Assembly: GCA_900660155.1 (NCBI GenBank)
Contig: CABFPE010000215.1
Coordinates: forward strand, 217,116-281,115
Length of the DNA: 64,000 nucleotides
Direction: 5' to 3'
From: Hofstenia miamia
Lineage: Eukaryota; Xenacoelomorpha; Acoela; Hofsteniidae
Below the pieces are notes generated by a model. It was not told the DNA's origin. It ran no database searches and worked only from the letters and a program-made list of their open reading frames with translations. Of the stretch, positions 14,449 through 23,566 are shown piece after piece (position 1 is the first letter of the stretch; every line of letters starts with the position of its first letter). The position numbers and the translations under genes are program-made.

Positions 14449-17400
14449 CATGCTTTTTCACGAATTTAAACTTTAAGAAATCAAAATCTAAGATGATGCA
14501 TATGTGGAAGCTTCAGAAAAAGAAAGTCTAGGTAAAGATCTTTAAAATACAGCCTTTACCCCATTCAAAGTATAATAGAATCTGCAGACATTGGATTAAA
14601 TATTGACAGGAGACAAAATTACCACTGAACTCTAATATTTTGTAAATTTTGGATAAGTGTACATACAATATGTTTCAATAATTACATATAATCAGCTCCA
14701 ACTCCAACCGAATACTACTAACTTAGCACTAACAATAGGAAATATTTACTGTGGTTTACGCCATCTAGCGATACAAGTATGAAAAGATATCCATTTTAAA
14801 CTATGTAAAAATTAAAACAGTTTCATATTTCTAAGATTTCTGTGAAATTCCAAACGTAACTTAATCAATAAACAACCAGTTTCATATTGCCTATGAAACA
14901 GAGGAATAACAACCCGCATTTATTCTACAGCATTTGCCTGTTTATTTATTATACAGTTTAATTGGATGTCAGTTATGCCTGCGCAAGTATCGCTGATACT
15001 CAGAATCTTTCGGATGCCCGATTTGCTATCTGCTTCGCCAAGCTGTCACCTCCCTGTCCCGTCCACACAAGTCTTCCAACGTCAGCCCTTCGAATATTCC
15101 CTTGTCATCCTTGTCAGACTCTCTTGTTAAACTCACCTTCGATGTCTCGTCCATTCAAACTAAAATGTTCCTTCCACCTCACGCACCATTCCTAATCCTC
15201 TCAATCATCCCCCACGTTCTGCTCCTGCTGCTGCCCCTCTATTGTCCCACCGCCTACTCACCGCAAACATCGCCCTCGTCACATCGTTGGTACTAATTCT
15301 TCCCGTCAGCTGCCTGCTTTTCCCCAACCTCCTCGTAAAGTTCACATCTATATCGGTCGTTTAGTTAATTTTGTTTCTGCTTCTGATGTTGCTGATCACC
15401 TCCATTTCTCATCATTCCAATTTGATGACGTCTTTACCATTTCACCACGTACGAATTCTCCATTCGTTTACTTCCATATTGGCTGTAATCAAGTGTCATC
15501 ATGCTCTCATAGGTCCTCTAGTGTGGCCAGATGGCCTCTTGATCCGATACTATTGTCTCTGATGCTGAGCGCAAATCATTTGGCCTTCGTCCCACCGTCA
15601 TGATGCTTCTCGTCGTGACTGACTACCTGAACCTCTTAGCTTGGAATGTACTCCTCATCCCAAATCTGGTTTTACTTTCTGCTAGCCAATGCTCGCAGTC
15701 TTGTCTCATTAAACCGCCGTCTCAGCTTTTACAACTTCTTTTTGCAGTCTCCTATTGACTTCATATTCATTACTAAAACTTAGCTTGATCCTTCTGTTGC
15801 TGACAGTGTTGTTTTTCCTAACTCCGCACTTAAAGTTCTCCCCGTATGGATCGCTCTAATGGTCGTCATGATGGTGTTCTCATTGTCTCACGCCACTCTA
15901 ACTCTGACATCCACCCCTCTTTTCTTGTTCCTTTGATTTCTGGTGCGGCTGTGCTGTTGTTCTCAGTGATCGCATTGTTTCTCTTCCCCTTCCAACAGTT
16001 TTTTTAGTATTCCCGTGCTGATTTTTCATCTATGCCTGAGCACTTTCATGATCAGTCTATCACTCTCTCTCTCATCAACTTGGATTTCCCACTCCTCCTC
16101 ATCTCCTCATCTGTGGTGACTTCGACCATCCTAATGTAGCACTTGACTCTAACGACGCTTATGAATTCGCGACCCTGGATTTTTGCTTCCTACTCTCTTG
16201 AACAATTTGTATTTTATCCTACTTACCGCTCCTCCTCCTTGATTTGGTTTTGTGCTCTCACCCTGATCGTATTTTTGACATTGCAATTAATTGATTGCAA
16301 GCGTCTCAAAATTAATTTTTTTGTACCAATTAATTGCAATTATTTACAAACCATATTTGACATACTTAACTCTGAATATTTGCATCTGGATTCCATTTGC
16401 TTATTGTAACATGATGGCCAATCAGCAGGTAGAAATCTGCCATGTTGTCCAACAACGTGTAATTTCAATAAACTTTGTATCTGTATGTAATTTTACATTC
16501 AATTTAGCCATCACAGCAATGCAATAATAGTATTATTTTAATACACGTTTTCACATTGTACAATGTTATCTTCAGATCTATTGACTTCACCATGAATACG
16601 AAAAACATTGTCGCGTATTATTTTTCACTGTGTGTTGACACAACCTCAACATGACTTCCGTCAGTCTCTGCTACCAAGCAGTCTTGAAATGCAGTTGTTC
16701 CTTTGTGTCAACAAGCATCATTGGGATGAAGTTCTGGTTTCAAAAGCAATGCAGTCATAGAACATTTAACAAGTCGTTTTAATTTACATTTCCAATAAAT
16801 AATGTTTTGATTATACATGTTTTCGCCCAGTTTAAGTAATTTACAAACGGTGTTTACAAATCACAATAATTGATTTCAAAAAAACTTAATTGATTGCAAA
16901 CCTTGCAATTAATTTTTTCGAACCCCTGCTCGGTGGTCCCTGTCCGATTAAACTGCCTGATCACTCATTTGTTTGCTTCAACCTGTGTATCAATTCTATA
17001 ACCCCTGCGGCTCCTCAATATGCTCGATCTAAGTGACTTTGTATCTCTAAATGCTGCTCTCTCTTCTTCAATCCCCATTTTTAATGTCTTTCTCTGCTGA
17101 TGACTGGTACAACTTCCGTCACCAAATTATTCCATCCTTTGCTCCTCATTGTTGGAAAAAGCGTATTTCTCTCCCTTTCTATTTCTTGTCCCTTACTGTA
17201 CACACTTTGAATAAACTCGAATTTTTCAAATGCCGTTATGGTCCTTCCGATTCTTCGAAACTCTCTTCTCTCACAGAAGACGTCATCAACTTCATGGAAC
17301 TCGACAAAATCTCTCTGCTGTACAACTTCTCATCTGGATCTCTTCAAAACTCATGCTTTCTTGCGTTTCCTTCCTTCCAACCCTGACCTACCCAGCTTGA

Positions 17401-19372
17401 ATTGAAAACATCTTTCTGCTCATTCGGACCTGGAGAAAGCTGATCTCTTCAATGCCTATTTCATTTCGAATTTTTCTAATCCTGTCGCTCTCTGTCCTGG
17501 TCGTTCTGCTACCTCTCCACTGATTCGCCAATGTGACATCGTCTTCAACGCATATGATATGCTTAAGTCCTGCAATTTGTCTGGCGTCCCATCCTTTGTA
17601 ATTCACGAAATCTCAACTCTTTCCATCCAATTAAAGCATCTCTTCTCCTACATTTGCTCCTCCAAGAGTTTTCCGCCTAGCTGGAAAACATCTTGGATCT
17701 CCCCAATGTTAAAATCTAATCAGATTCCCTCTTCTCAAGTCACTTCTTATCGGCCAATATCTATCCTTTCCCTAAAATTCGTCACCTCATCTATTCTCAC
17801 AATGGTAACCTTCCGAGTCGTTCTACCAACACTAACTTGCTCACTTTGATTGAAAACTGCTAATTCCTCTCTGATTGTAATGATCCTGGTTGCATTATCT
17901 TTCTTGACATTTCTAAAGCTTTTGATCGGCTCCCTAATTCTATCCTTCTTGACAAATTATGTTTATTTGGCTTTGATGCTGATTTCACCGAACTCTTTCA
18001 GTCTTACCTGTCCAATCGTCATCAGTGTGTCAAAATCAACTCGTCTATTTCTTCTGCTCTTGTCTCTATTGGTGCTCTTTAAGGTTCTGTTTTTGCTGTT
18101 CTAATAATAATAATAATGAATGACACTACAAAAAAAATAAAACAAGTCAAGTTTTATGACAGCAGGGACAATCACAGGAGATAAAGTAGGAGCAGATGGA
18201 AGAGTAGGCGAAGTTGGAGAAGGGCTCAGCAAAGAGGAAAGATTTCTTGAAGCTCGGCAGTGGGGAAAAGAAATCAATGGCTGTTGGAGGGTTTAGAGTC
18301 AAGATGAAATTAGCAACAGTACAAGCACGATTAAAAAATGAGTGAAGGGTGCAATGTTTCTTGGGACAACAAATGGAGAAAGTGACATCATCAAAGCGAG
18401 TGGAGTGAGAATTAGAGAACTTAATGAAATCAAAAAGATCAAGATCCAATTTACGAGTGAGCAAGGAATTGAACAAGAGATCGGAGGCATAGAAGTAGAG
18501 TGACAGTAGGAGAGTGGAGAATTTGAGCATCTTTGTATGGCAAGAGTGAGATCCATTTGAAGGCACGCTTCTGGAAACGTTCCAGAGTGGCACAATGAAC
18601 AAGAAGGCCACCAACAGGAAAAAGCATAAAGAAGAATGCCACGAGGAATGGACTTGAACAAAGAGCTTCACAGCAGCCGTGGAATTAAAGGGAACATTGC
18701 GGAAGAGTGAGGAATTAGCTTTGTAGAGGCATAAGGACACATGACAACACCAATTTAAGTTAGCAGCAAGTTGAACTCCACGATGAGTATGATGAGGAGA
18801 AAAGTTCACAGGAAGAGGAAGATCAGAAGAGGAGATGCAGAAAAGGGAATAGCACATATCTTAATGTCTTGGTTGCGCTAAAATCAAATTGGTTAACAGA
18901 AGACCAGGTGGCCAAAAGCTCAAGATCAGAGATAATATTGGAGGCGAAAGAACTACCAAAGTTGAAAATCGCAATGTCATCAAAGTACAGTAGACAGCTG
19001 GGATAAAATGTATTCTTTTAAAAATTTAGAGAAAAACATTACTATTTAATGTTCATATTGAGTATGTGTATGCGTAATATATACAATATGATGGTTTGTA
19101 TAATTTGTTTTTGTCATTTGAATATTGTAGCTATAAAAATTGGTGAAATATTTATATAATTAACTCTAAAAATGATTTCAAAATTTAACTATCCTGATTT
19201 TGATACCGTATCAATTTGTGCTGGAAATATTAATTGCTTTTAAAAGCCAAATGCAGACAATTGAATACAGTATATCCCAAACATTTTTGAAAATATTTGT
19301 TTCTAGCATAGTGAACAATCAGCAGAAATAACCAATTCGCACAATTATAATTATATAACATGTCTTGAAGAT

Positions 19373-19418
<46 letters not shown>

Positions 19419-22278
19419 NNNNNNNNNNNNNNNNNNNNNNNNNNNNNNNNNNNNNNNNNNNNNNNNNNNNNNNNNNNNNNNNNNNNNNNNNNNNNNNNNN
19501 NNNNNNNNNNNNNNNNNNNNNNNNNNNNNNNNNNNNNNNNNNNNNNNNNTATATATATATAATTAATGACTGGTCTAAACGAGATGGTAACATAGGCCGC
19601 CAGCCGAGTTTAATGTAAAAATTGTGAAAGTGAAATACAAATACAATGGAATTTGTCAACCTAAATGTGATGCAATGAATTTATTGATAACTAGAATATA
19701 TTTTTTTGCAATGCCATTTTCATGAAATACAGCCTTTAAACAGAAATGTGTTAAGAAATTTATTTTCAAACAGCTAAGTGCAGCTATTTACTCGAGTAAT
19801 ACAAGCGAACTTCTAAATTATTACTGTATGCTTTATCCGTAGTAAGATAATCTCTCTGAAATGTCTGACAATTACATTAGATGTATTCCAAAATTTTAAT
19901 GGTATAAATTCTCTGTAAATTGAGACCGTATTATATAAAATAGATTGTTCTCAAATGGAAGTCCAAATCATTGGCATTGCAAATATAAGAAAAACCTAAA
20001 CCGCCTGTACCAATCTAACGAAACATCGAATTCCAAAAACCAGAGAAAATCCTACTTGCACAATTTATATTTTTTGAAAAAACTGTTGACATGCAAAAAA
20101 ACGGTTTAAACGTTCAAAACAACGTTTTTTTGCTCCTAGATAGACTCACCTGAAGGTAATAAAATTTTGCCGAAAATACATAGTAGCAAACATTGAAGCA
20201 TTTTAACATTAATTTTTCGTTTGATCAATGTATGCAAATCGTAAATTTTGCTATTTTGAACACCTGTTTGAAACATGCTAATCCTGTGGGATATACAATG
20301 TCACGCTAAAAATGTTGGAGTATCGACATCCACCGTCATACTAATAATGTTCCACCAGTTCGTGTAAGCAGTGTAGTTATTTGTAAATTGAAAATGCATT
20401 TCTGGAGGCCTATCTTGACTCAGCAGTCTTATGCAGCAAGCATCAAAGAGAAATTGCATCAGACTCATACTTAAAAGTCATCGTTAGTTCAAATGTATTT
20501 GCATGACACTAAGACCAATTGACTGTTAAAATATTCATAAGCAGGACACATTAATGTGTAATAAGCAGGCAGTGTTTTCTAGTATCGGCCAGCTCACGTG
20601 CTTTTCGTGTTTACTAGTGACTAGTTTGTATGTTTGTACATATTGTTAATAGTCATTGTATATAAGACACCAAAGCATCTGTAAATAGAGAAAAAGTTCA
20701 TTTCAATTGTGTTCTCTTGTTACTTAGTTAAAATCACTGTTGCTCTAGTTTATATTCATCTAAGCGACCTTCTGATTCGATTTTAAGTCATCTGGCATAG
20801 TTCTCTCTAGATTCAACTCAGTGATTCTACAGTAACAAATTGACAAAAAAACGATAATAACCGGATTTTGTAGCGATTCCACGGATTCTGTCTGATTGAT
20901 TGCGACATATATCAAACGAATTTTGTCTCGGATTGAATTTTCTCTTTTGCCTTCAAAAAATTTAGAAGTGATTGCAATCACTGGTGATAGTTTAGCCGAA
21001 AACAAAACAACTTCTGAATGTTGCGGTGATCTTTTAGTGGAGGATGCACAACATGCCAGTTAAATTTGGCGGCAAAATTATTTGTCGGAAATGCATTGGA
21101 AAAACGTTTTTAATATCAATGAGATATCGAAAAAACCCTGAATTTTTAATATCAATGAGATATCGAAAAAACCCTGAAAATTGCGCCAACGTTCCAACCT
21201 CCTCATTGTATCTAGTCTTCACTAATGTGACTAATTCACACATGGGAAAATCAATTTTGTCTGAAATTTGAAGGAGATGAGAACGGAATTTTAAAATACA
21301 TGCACTCCCGATTTCTTTTATTCTCCACATTGAATCATGTGGAACGCATTTGGTATTTGCAATTGGAATATGAGAGTATAATGACTTTTCAAAATCTGGC
21401 ACAAAAGTTATTTTCAAAATTTAAAGTGGTCAAATTGCATACAAAATAACAAAACATTAATTTGCATAAAAATCCCCATCCTAAACTATAGTAAATAACT
21501 GGTCAATAAAGAAAAAAGTCGATATAGAAAATAACTAATAAAGAAATCAGAATCTGTTAAATTAATGTCATGTTTCATCATGTGAGAAAGTATATGATAG
21601 CTCATTTTTATGATTTTCTTTAATAATTGAAGCAACATCCTTGTTGTTTTTAGAAATTATAACTCAACATTGCTTTTGAAGAATATCAATTACTCCAAAT
21701 TATAGGGCAGTGTCCAAATTACGAATGACTAGGGTTTGGTACAATACTTATGCGAATAAATGAATTGTCTAGACAAATACGTAGCATGTTAAATAAATAA
21801 GTTGTAATAATATAATGCAACGAATTCCAAAATATATTAAATATAAAACTGTTTCAAGCTCTGTGGTATATAAAAATAATATAAAGCGTTATAAAAACAG
21901 CAAAGACGATATACCTTCTAAAACTTTTGATTCGATGTTTTCATTAATTAATTGCATAATGACTTCGTTAATGAATAATGCCTGCTTTTCTTCAAGTTCT
22001 GATTGCTGAGTGTAAATAAAAACTGAACTTATCCGCTTTAGATCAATTCTCTTCCTTATAATTTTTTTAAGAGAAGTAACGCCTTTACTAAATCTTTTCA
22101 GAAGAATACTGCTATAAGGCAAGTTTAGCGCGGCAAGAATGTGTCCATCAGAAAATTGACTAACTGATCTACAATCGAGTATTAAACACTGTTCATTTTT
22201 AGATAAAACAGTAATTGCAGTAAGCAGATTTGTACATAGATTCCAGTCAAAGTATTTTAAGGAATAAAGACACACCAT
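1..22278 (-). CDS. DUSP8/16: DUSP8/DUSP16-like dual-specificity MAP kinase phosphatase (whole gene, 3' end off the window)
   Basis: Spliced gene on the minus strand: join of 22278-21915, 6651-6334, 4788-4665, 4199-4030, 2069-1902 and 704-1. Every intron has GT/AG ends and every junction keeps phase, giving 616 codons without a stop up to the left edge (vertebrate DUSP8/16 are about 625-665 residues, so little is missing). Residues 20-125 resemble the rhodanese/CH2 domain that docks MAP kinases; residues 145-300 are the phosphatase domain, with SQPCLPVANVGPTRIL, general acid Asp210 and the HC(X5)R loop HCMAGISRS (Cys241, Arg247). The remainder is a Ser/Thr/Pro-rich tail. Known role of the family: dephosphorylating Thr and Tyr of JNK and p38 in cytoplasm and nucleus. 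Intron 1 is 15.3 kb and full of transposons. The start at 22278 is the first ATG in frame before the rhodanese domain; a further 5' non-coding exon is possible. Confidence 0.88.
705..1901 (-). other. DUSP intron 5, with a CTCGG-rich repeat fragment
   Basis: Non-coding intron. Around 1555-1625 it carries a short GC-rich stretch (CTCGGCATG...GTTCGGCTCGG) related to the one at 50975-51035. Otherwise I see nothing in it. Confidence 0.6.
1555..1625. repeat. CTCGG-type dispersed repeat, copy 1
   Basis: About 70 bp that aligns with 50975-51035 through GCTCG, TTTTGAGTA and GTTCGGCTCGG. It stands out from its AT-rich intron by composition. Probably a fragment of a small DNA transposon; family unknown. 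Confidence 0.45.
1902..2069 (-). CDS. DUSP8/16: DUSP8/16-like, coding exon 5: regulatory tail
   Basis: Acceptor AATTTAG before 2069 and donor GTCAGT from 1901; phases 1 and 1 match both neighbours. Encodes SRSKSMDEANEKEFVQAKR and then RKTPAEFLKPLPVSRP, ending SSDSPG. No known domain. Basic and Ser/Pro-rich, like the poorly conserved tails of DUSP8/16, which carry localisation and phosphorylation sites. Assigned to the gene on splice fit and open frame. Confidence 0.75.
2070..4029 (-). other. DUSP intron 4
   Basis: About 2 kb of AT-rich intron between the exon pair 4199-4030 and 2069-1902. Short open frames on both strands overlap each other and show no codon bias or family resemblance. Nothing further seen. 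Confidence 0.6.
4030..4199 (-). CDS. DUSP8/16: DUSP8/16-like, coding exon 4: C-terminal end of phosphatase domain
   Basis: Begins after TTCTAG and reads YVKDKRPTIAPNFNFLGQLL followed by EFEHELSQK. The KRPTI(A/S)PNFNFLGQLL block is diagnostic for the DUSP8/DUSP16 pair. It ends ATT-C before GTAAGT (4029). The last 25 residues (SSRTFNDRLCESLTEPLSPP) start the non-conserved tail. Confidence 0.9.
4665..4788 (-). CDS. DUSP8/16: DUSP8/16-like, coding exon 3: phosphatase active site
   Basis: A 124-bp exon, too short for most ORF searches. It reads DKVKESNGCLLVHC, then MAGISRSATVAIGYVM and ANLNLTFDEAHR. The P-loop HCMAGISRS carries catalytic Cys241 and Arg247, the signature of an active dual-specificity phosphatase. 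Acceptor TTTAG before 4788, donor GTGAGT from 4664. The catalytic residues are intact, so the enzyme is predicted active. Confidence 0.92.
4789..6333 (-). other. DUSP intron 2
   Basis: About 1.5 kb intron, AT-rich, no recognisable element. The short intron 3 (4200-4664) is likewise empty. Confidence 0.6.
6334..6651 (-). CDS. DUSP8/16: DUSP8/16-like, coding exon 2: linker and N-terminal half of phosphatase domain
   Basis: Acceptor TTTAG just before 6651 and donor GTATGG after 6334. It reads GGFLHFQSSYPNLC (matching the GGFAEFSRCFPGLCEG end of the CH2 domain in DUSP16), then SQPCLPVANVGPTRIL, FMYLGSQQDAL, GISYLLTISKA, KPDWV and the general-acid loop RIPVDDS with Asp210. This order and spacing is that of DUSP8/DUSP16 rather than other MKPs. 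Ends ATA-G, completed by AT of exon 3 to Asp228. Confidence 0.9.
6652..9600 (-). other. DUSP intron 1, exon-proximal empty part
   Basis: AT-rich intron with no recognised element apart from a short TA run near 8203-8216. No frame resembles a known protein. Confidence 0.55.
9640..9880 (+). mobile_element. Penelope-like retroelement remnant (C-terminal endonuclease end)
   Basis: One short frame reads HLGTRIKEHMNGHL, then FMHKHQ, RLRSEHHKIGEALII and KKSNKDQLLNKQ. This order (R-x-L-x-x-R-x-x-E-H, then R-x-E-H-x-K-I-x-E-A-L-x-I) is that of the GIY-YIG endonuclease end of Penelope-like elements. Only this terminal part remains; no reverse transcriptase is nearby. It lies in the first coding intron of the phosphatase gene, antisense to it. 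Confidence 0.6.
9900..13016 (-). other. DUSP intron 1, featureless stretch
   Basis: No coding frame, repeat or element that I can support. Composition is uniform and AT-rich. Confidence 0.5.
13017..13670. mobile_element. hAT-type MITE (family A) with TIRs and 8-bp target duplication
   Basis: The element spans 13025-13662 (638 bp). Left end CTGCGGTAGGGCCCATACC; reverse complement of the right end CTAGGGTAGGGCCTGTACC, 15 of 19 matching. Flanked by the 8-bp direct repeat ACGATTAT at 13017-13024 and 13663-13670, the target size of hAT transposases. GC-rich subterminal GCCCGT motifs lie at both ends; the middle is AT-rich and non-coding. Related copies lie at about 36480-36840 and 61005-61270. 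Its right end is part of a local tandem duplication. Confidence 0.75.
13621..13930. repeat. 155-bp tandem duplication over the right end of the hAT MITE
   Basis: The unit at 13621-13775 recurs at 13776-13930 with about three mismatches. It contains the last 42 bp of the MITE, its right target duplication and 113 bp of flank. The differences show a real, aged duplication rather than an assembly slip. Confidence 0.85.
13931..14960 (-). other. DUSP intron 1, AT-rich stretch with TA microsatellite
   Basis: Contains a TA run at about 14413-14448. Nothing else recognised. Confidence 0.55.
14960..18105 (+). mobile_element. CR1/jockey-like LINE, 5' and central part (degenerate)
   Basis: Decayed non-LTR retrotransposon in sense orientation, with many stops and frame changes. 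Readable parts: an ORF1-like start near 14970 (ADTQNLSDARFAICFAKLS), apurinic-endonuclease-like pieces at about 15600-16260 ending DLVLCSHPDR, the continuation LPDHSFVCFNLC at about 16940, then reverse transcriptase with WKTSWISPMLKSNQIPSSQV and SYRPISILSL (17690-17775), the DISKAFDRLPNSILLDKL block with the first catalytic Asp (about 17900), and finally the GSV of motif B at about 18085. It stops there, before the catalytic YxDD box. The clade call rests on motif order only. Confidence 0.75.
16280..16915. mobile_element. AT-rich insertion nested in the LINE
   Basis: The LINE endonuclease reading (HPDR...) breaks at about 16275 and resumes at about 16920 with LGG...DHSFV, so about 640 bp were inserted. 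Both ends carry TTAATTGATTGCAA (16287-16300 and 16886-16899) and TTGCAATTAA (16281-16290 and 16903-16912). No coding potential. It could be a small non-autonomous element; family unknown. Confidence 0.5.
18110..18995 (-). mobile_element. CR1/jockey-like LINE, 3' part in inverted orientation
   Basis: On the minus strand from about 18995 it reads VYFDDIAIFNFGSSF (reverse transcriptase motif C, the FDD box), LELLATWSSVNQFDFSATKT, then LERFQKRAFKWI and the usual C-terminal LFDFIKFSNSHSTRFDD region. It ends in TAATAAT-type repeats at 18106-18118. It starts almost exactly where the plus-strand LINE piece ends its reverse transcriptase, about 20-25 codons being lost, so the two are probably one copy whose 3' third has been flipped. 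Its 3' end resembles that at 25800-26150. Confidence 0.7.
19374..19560. repeat. TA microsatellite with assembly gap
   Basis: A TA run broken by 131 Ns (19419-19549). The gap is a sequencing or assembly failure in low-complexity DNA. Confidence 0.95.
20040..20260 (-). repeat. GGTTGGC-type MITE family, copy 1
   Basis: Aligns with 41872-42176 directly and with 27026-27372 and 50740-50945 in reverse complement. Shared core in this orientation: TAATAAAATTTTGC, then ATAGTAGCAAACATTGAA and TTTTTCGTTTGATCA. Non-coding. See the finding on this family. Confidence 0.6.
20270..21100 (-). other. DUSP intron 1, nothing recognised
   Basis: Non-coding intron sequence. Minus-strand frames at 20760-21005 and 21034-21417 are open but match no family I know and have no splice-bounded structure. 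Confidence 0.45.
21105..21178. repeat. 36-bp tandem duplication
   Basis: The unit TTTTTAATATCAATGAGATA followed by TCGAAAAAACCCTGAA occurs twice in a row with no mismatch. The period is a multiple of three. It lies inside the minus-strand open frame 21034-21417, of unknown meaning. Confidence 0.85.
21915..22278 (-). CDS. DUSP8/16: DUSP8/16-like, coding exon 1: rhodanese/CH2 kinase-docking domain
   Basis: Encodes residues 1-121 plus one base. Visible family signatures are LLTAITVLSKNEQCLILDCR (the LIDSRPF-like strand of the CH2 domain), FSDGHILAALNLP (like YNTSHILEAIN in DUSP16), and the basic stretch LLKRFSKG, which sits where the kinase-interaction motif of DUSP16 lies. The exon ends GAA-G at a GTATAT donor (21914-21913), and the next exon supplies GA to make Gly122. 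The first ATG is at 22278; upstream there is TTTTGCAG, so a non-coding leader exon may splice just before it. The start is inferred, the domain is seen. Confidence 0.85.
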
Positions 22279-23122
22279 TTGTTGAAAAACTGCAAAACGC
22301 GCTTAAGATGTTCACGTGAAAACAGAAAGCCATGCATGTTTTTTCTTGTATATATTAGCCGTACTGATTGCAAATTCTTACGTCAGTAAAAACCAATCAA
22401 ATTTAGTTTCAGAATGACGCAAGAGCATTTTAATAACTATGAGAAAATTTCAATAGAATTTTTTATCTTCATTGTTTATAATTTTAACTTTGTGAATGCT
22501 GGCTATTTGGAATAGTTGTTTTAGTTAAATGTATATTATAATAATGTTTTGTTAATTATGAATTTAAAAATTGTTTTGCCATTTTAATTGTCTAGTGATA
22601 ATAATAACATTTTTCCATATTTTAATGATGTGCAGACGGTGATTAATATACGAATATTACAAGGATGGTTTACCTCTACATAATGTTTATCAATTGCTTG
22701 CTTTAAATTTTTTTATATTCTATAATGAGGAATACATTTTCGTTTATTTTTTAGATTTTCTACATTGTATAGTGCGCTCGTATTATATATTGATTCTAAA
22801 TCTTTGGTATTTTGTAGCTGCAAAAGGGGTTTATTAACATGTCTACAATCAATTTAGCTTGTAAAAGTATTTTTGCCTAATTTTAAGCTTTTTATGAATT
22901 GTCTCATAAAATTATGTGACTTTGTAATATCAATTAACTTTAGTATTTGTTTTTAAGTTAATTGGAACTGATTCTTTGCAATTCTGATCATGTCTTTCTA
23001 GTTATGCTAAGCTATTGTTTGATTGATAACTACACTTGATAAGTCTACATTTTCTTATCTGGGTGAACTTTGTTCACATCAGTTTGCATTTTGTCGTATT
23101 TCAAACCTTCTTTAGTCGGTAG
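22279..23122. promoter_or_regulatory. Shared promoter interval of two divergent genes
   Basis: The start codons of the phosphatase (22278, minus) and the RING ligase (23123, plus) face apart across 844 bp, so both promoters and 5' UTRs must lie here unless leader exons exist elsewhere. The interval holds a CCAAT box (22393-22397), a CRE/ATF-type site TTACGTCA (22378-22385) and TGACGCAA (22415-22422), all within 145 bp upstream of the phosphatase start. No clear TATA box can be told from the AT-rich background. Confidence 0.55.
22378..22385 (-). promoter_or_regulatory. CRE/ATF-like site TGACGTAA
   Basis: Reads TGACGTAA on the minus strand, 100 bp upstream of the phosphatase ATG. This 8-mer is a known target of ATF2/Jun and CREB dimers. 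A second, weaker TGACGCAA lies at 22415-22422. For a JNK phosphatase such sites would give negative feedback; that is inference. Confidence 0.35.
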
Positions 23123-23350
23123 ATGGATATAAAGTCTTTGATATTTCTGGCTGCTTCTTTTTCATGCATACGGTCTGGTTTTACTCAAGGAGGATACGAA
23201 GTTCAATTTCAGAAATTTCAAATCGCCCGAGTTCACATTTATCCTAGAAATGTGCCAATAAGTGGAGTTACAAATTCCGTGAAATCTTATGTCAAGAATT
23301 CAGTCGTCGCTTATGACGGAATGTATTCTCAAAATTCTCAATCAAAACAG
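23123..23350 (+). CDS. RNF130/RNF150-like: RNF130/150-like, exon 1: signal peptide and start of lumenal domain
   Basis: Encodes 76 residues. [19 protein letters not shown] is a signal peptide with a hydrophobic core, followed by [20 protein letters not shown]. It ends CAG at a GT donor (23351) in phase 0. The ATG is the first after several upstream in-frame stops. Assigned to this gene by phase, signal peptide and position; the sequence itself is little conserved. Confidence 0.75.
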
Positions 23351-23517
23351 GTTTACAATTTATGAAAAATTTCTTAAAATTTTATATTTTCTATTTGATG
23401 TGACAGGCATTTTAAAGTTTTCATATTTTATGTATTCTCTTGTACAATAATTTGTCTTACAAAGGGATATAGTCAGTTAGCTGTTGGAAACTAGTTGTTT
23501 AATATCATTTAATTATG

Positions 23518-23566
<49 letters not shown>

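Noticed and set aside
20760-21417. Two adjacent minus-strand open frames (81 and 127 codons)
   Set aside because: Composition is like other intron DNA, no family is recognised, no matching splice sites join them, and they sit inside the phosphatase gene. The inner 36-bp repeat inflates the longer one.
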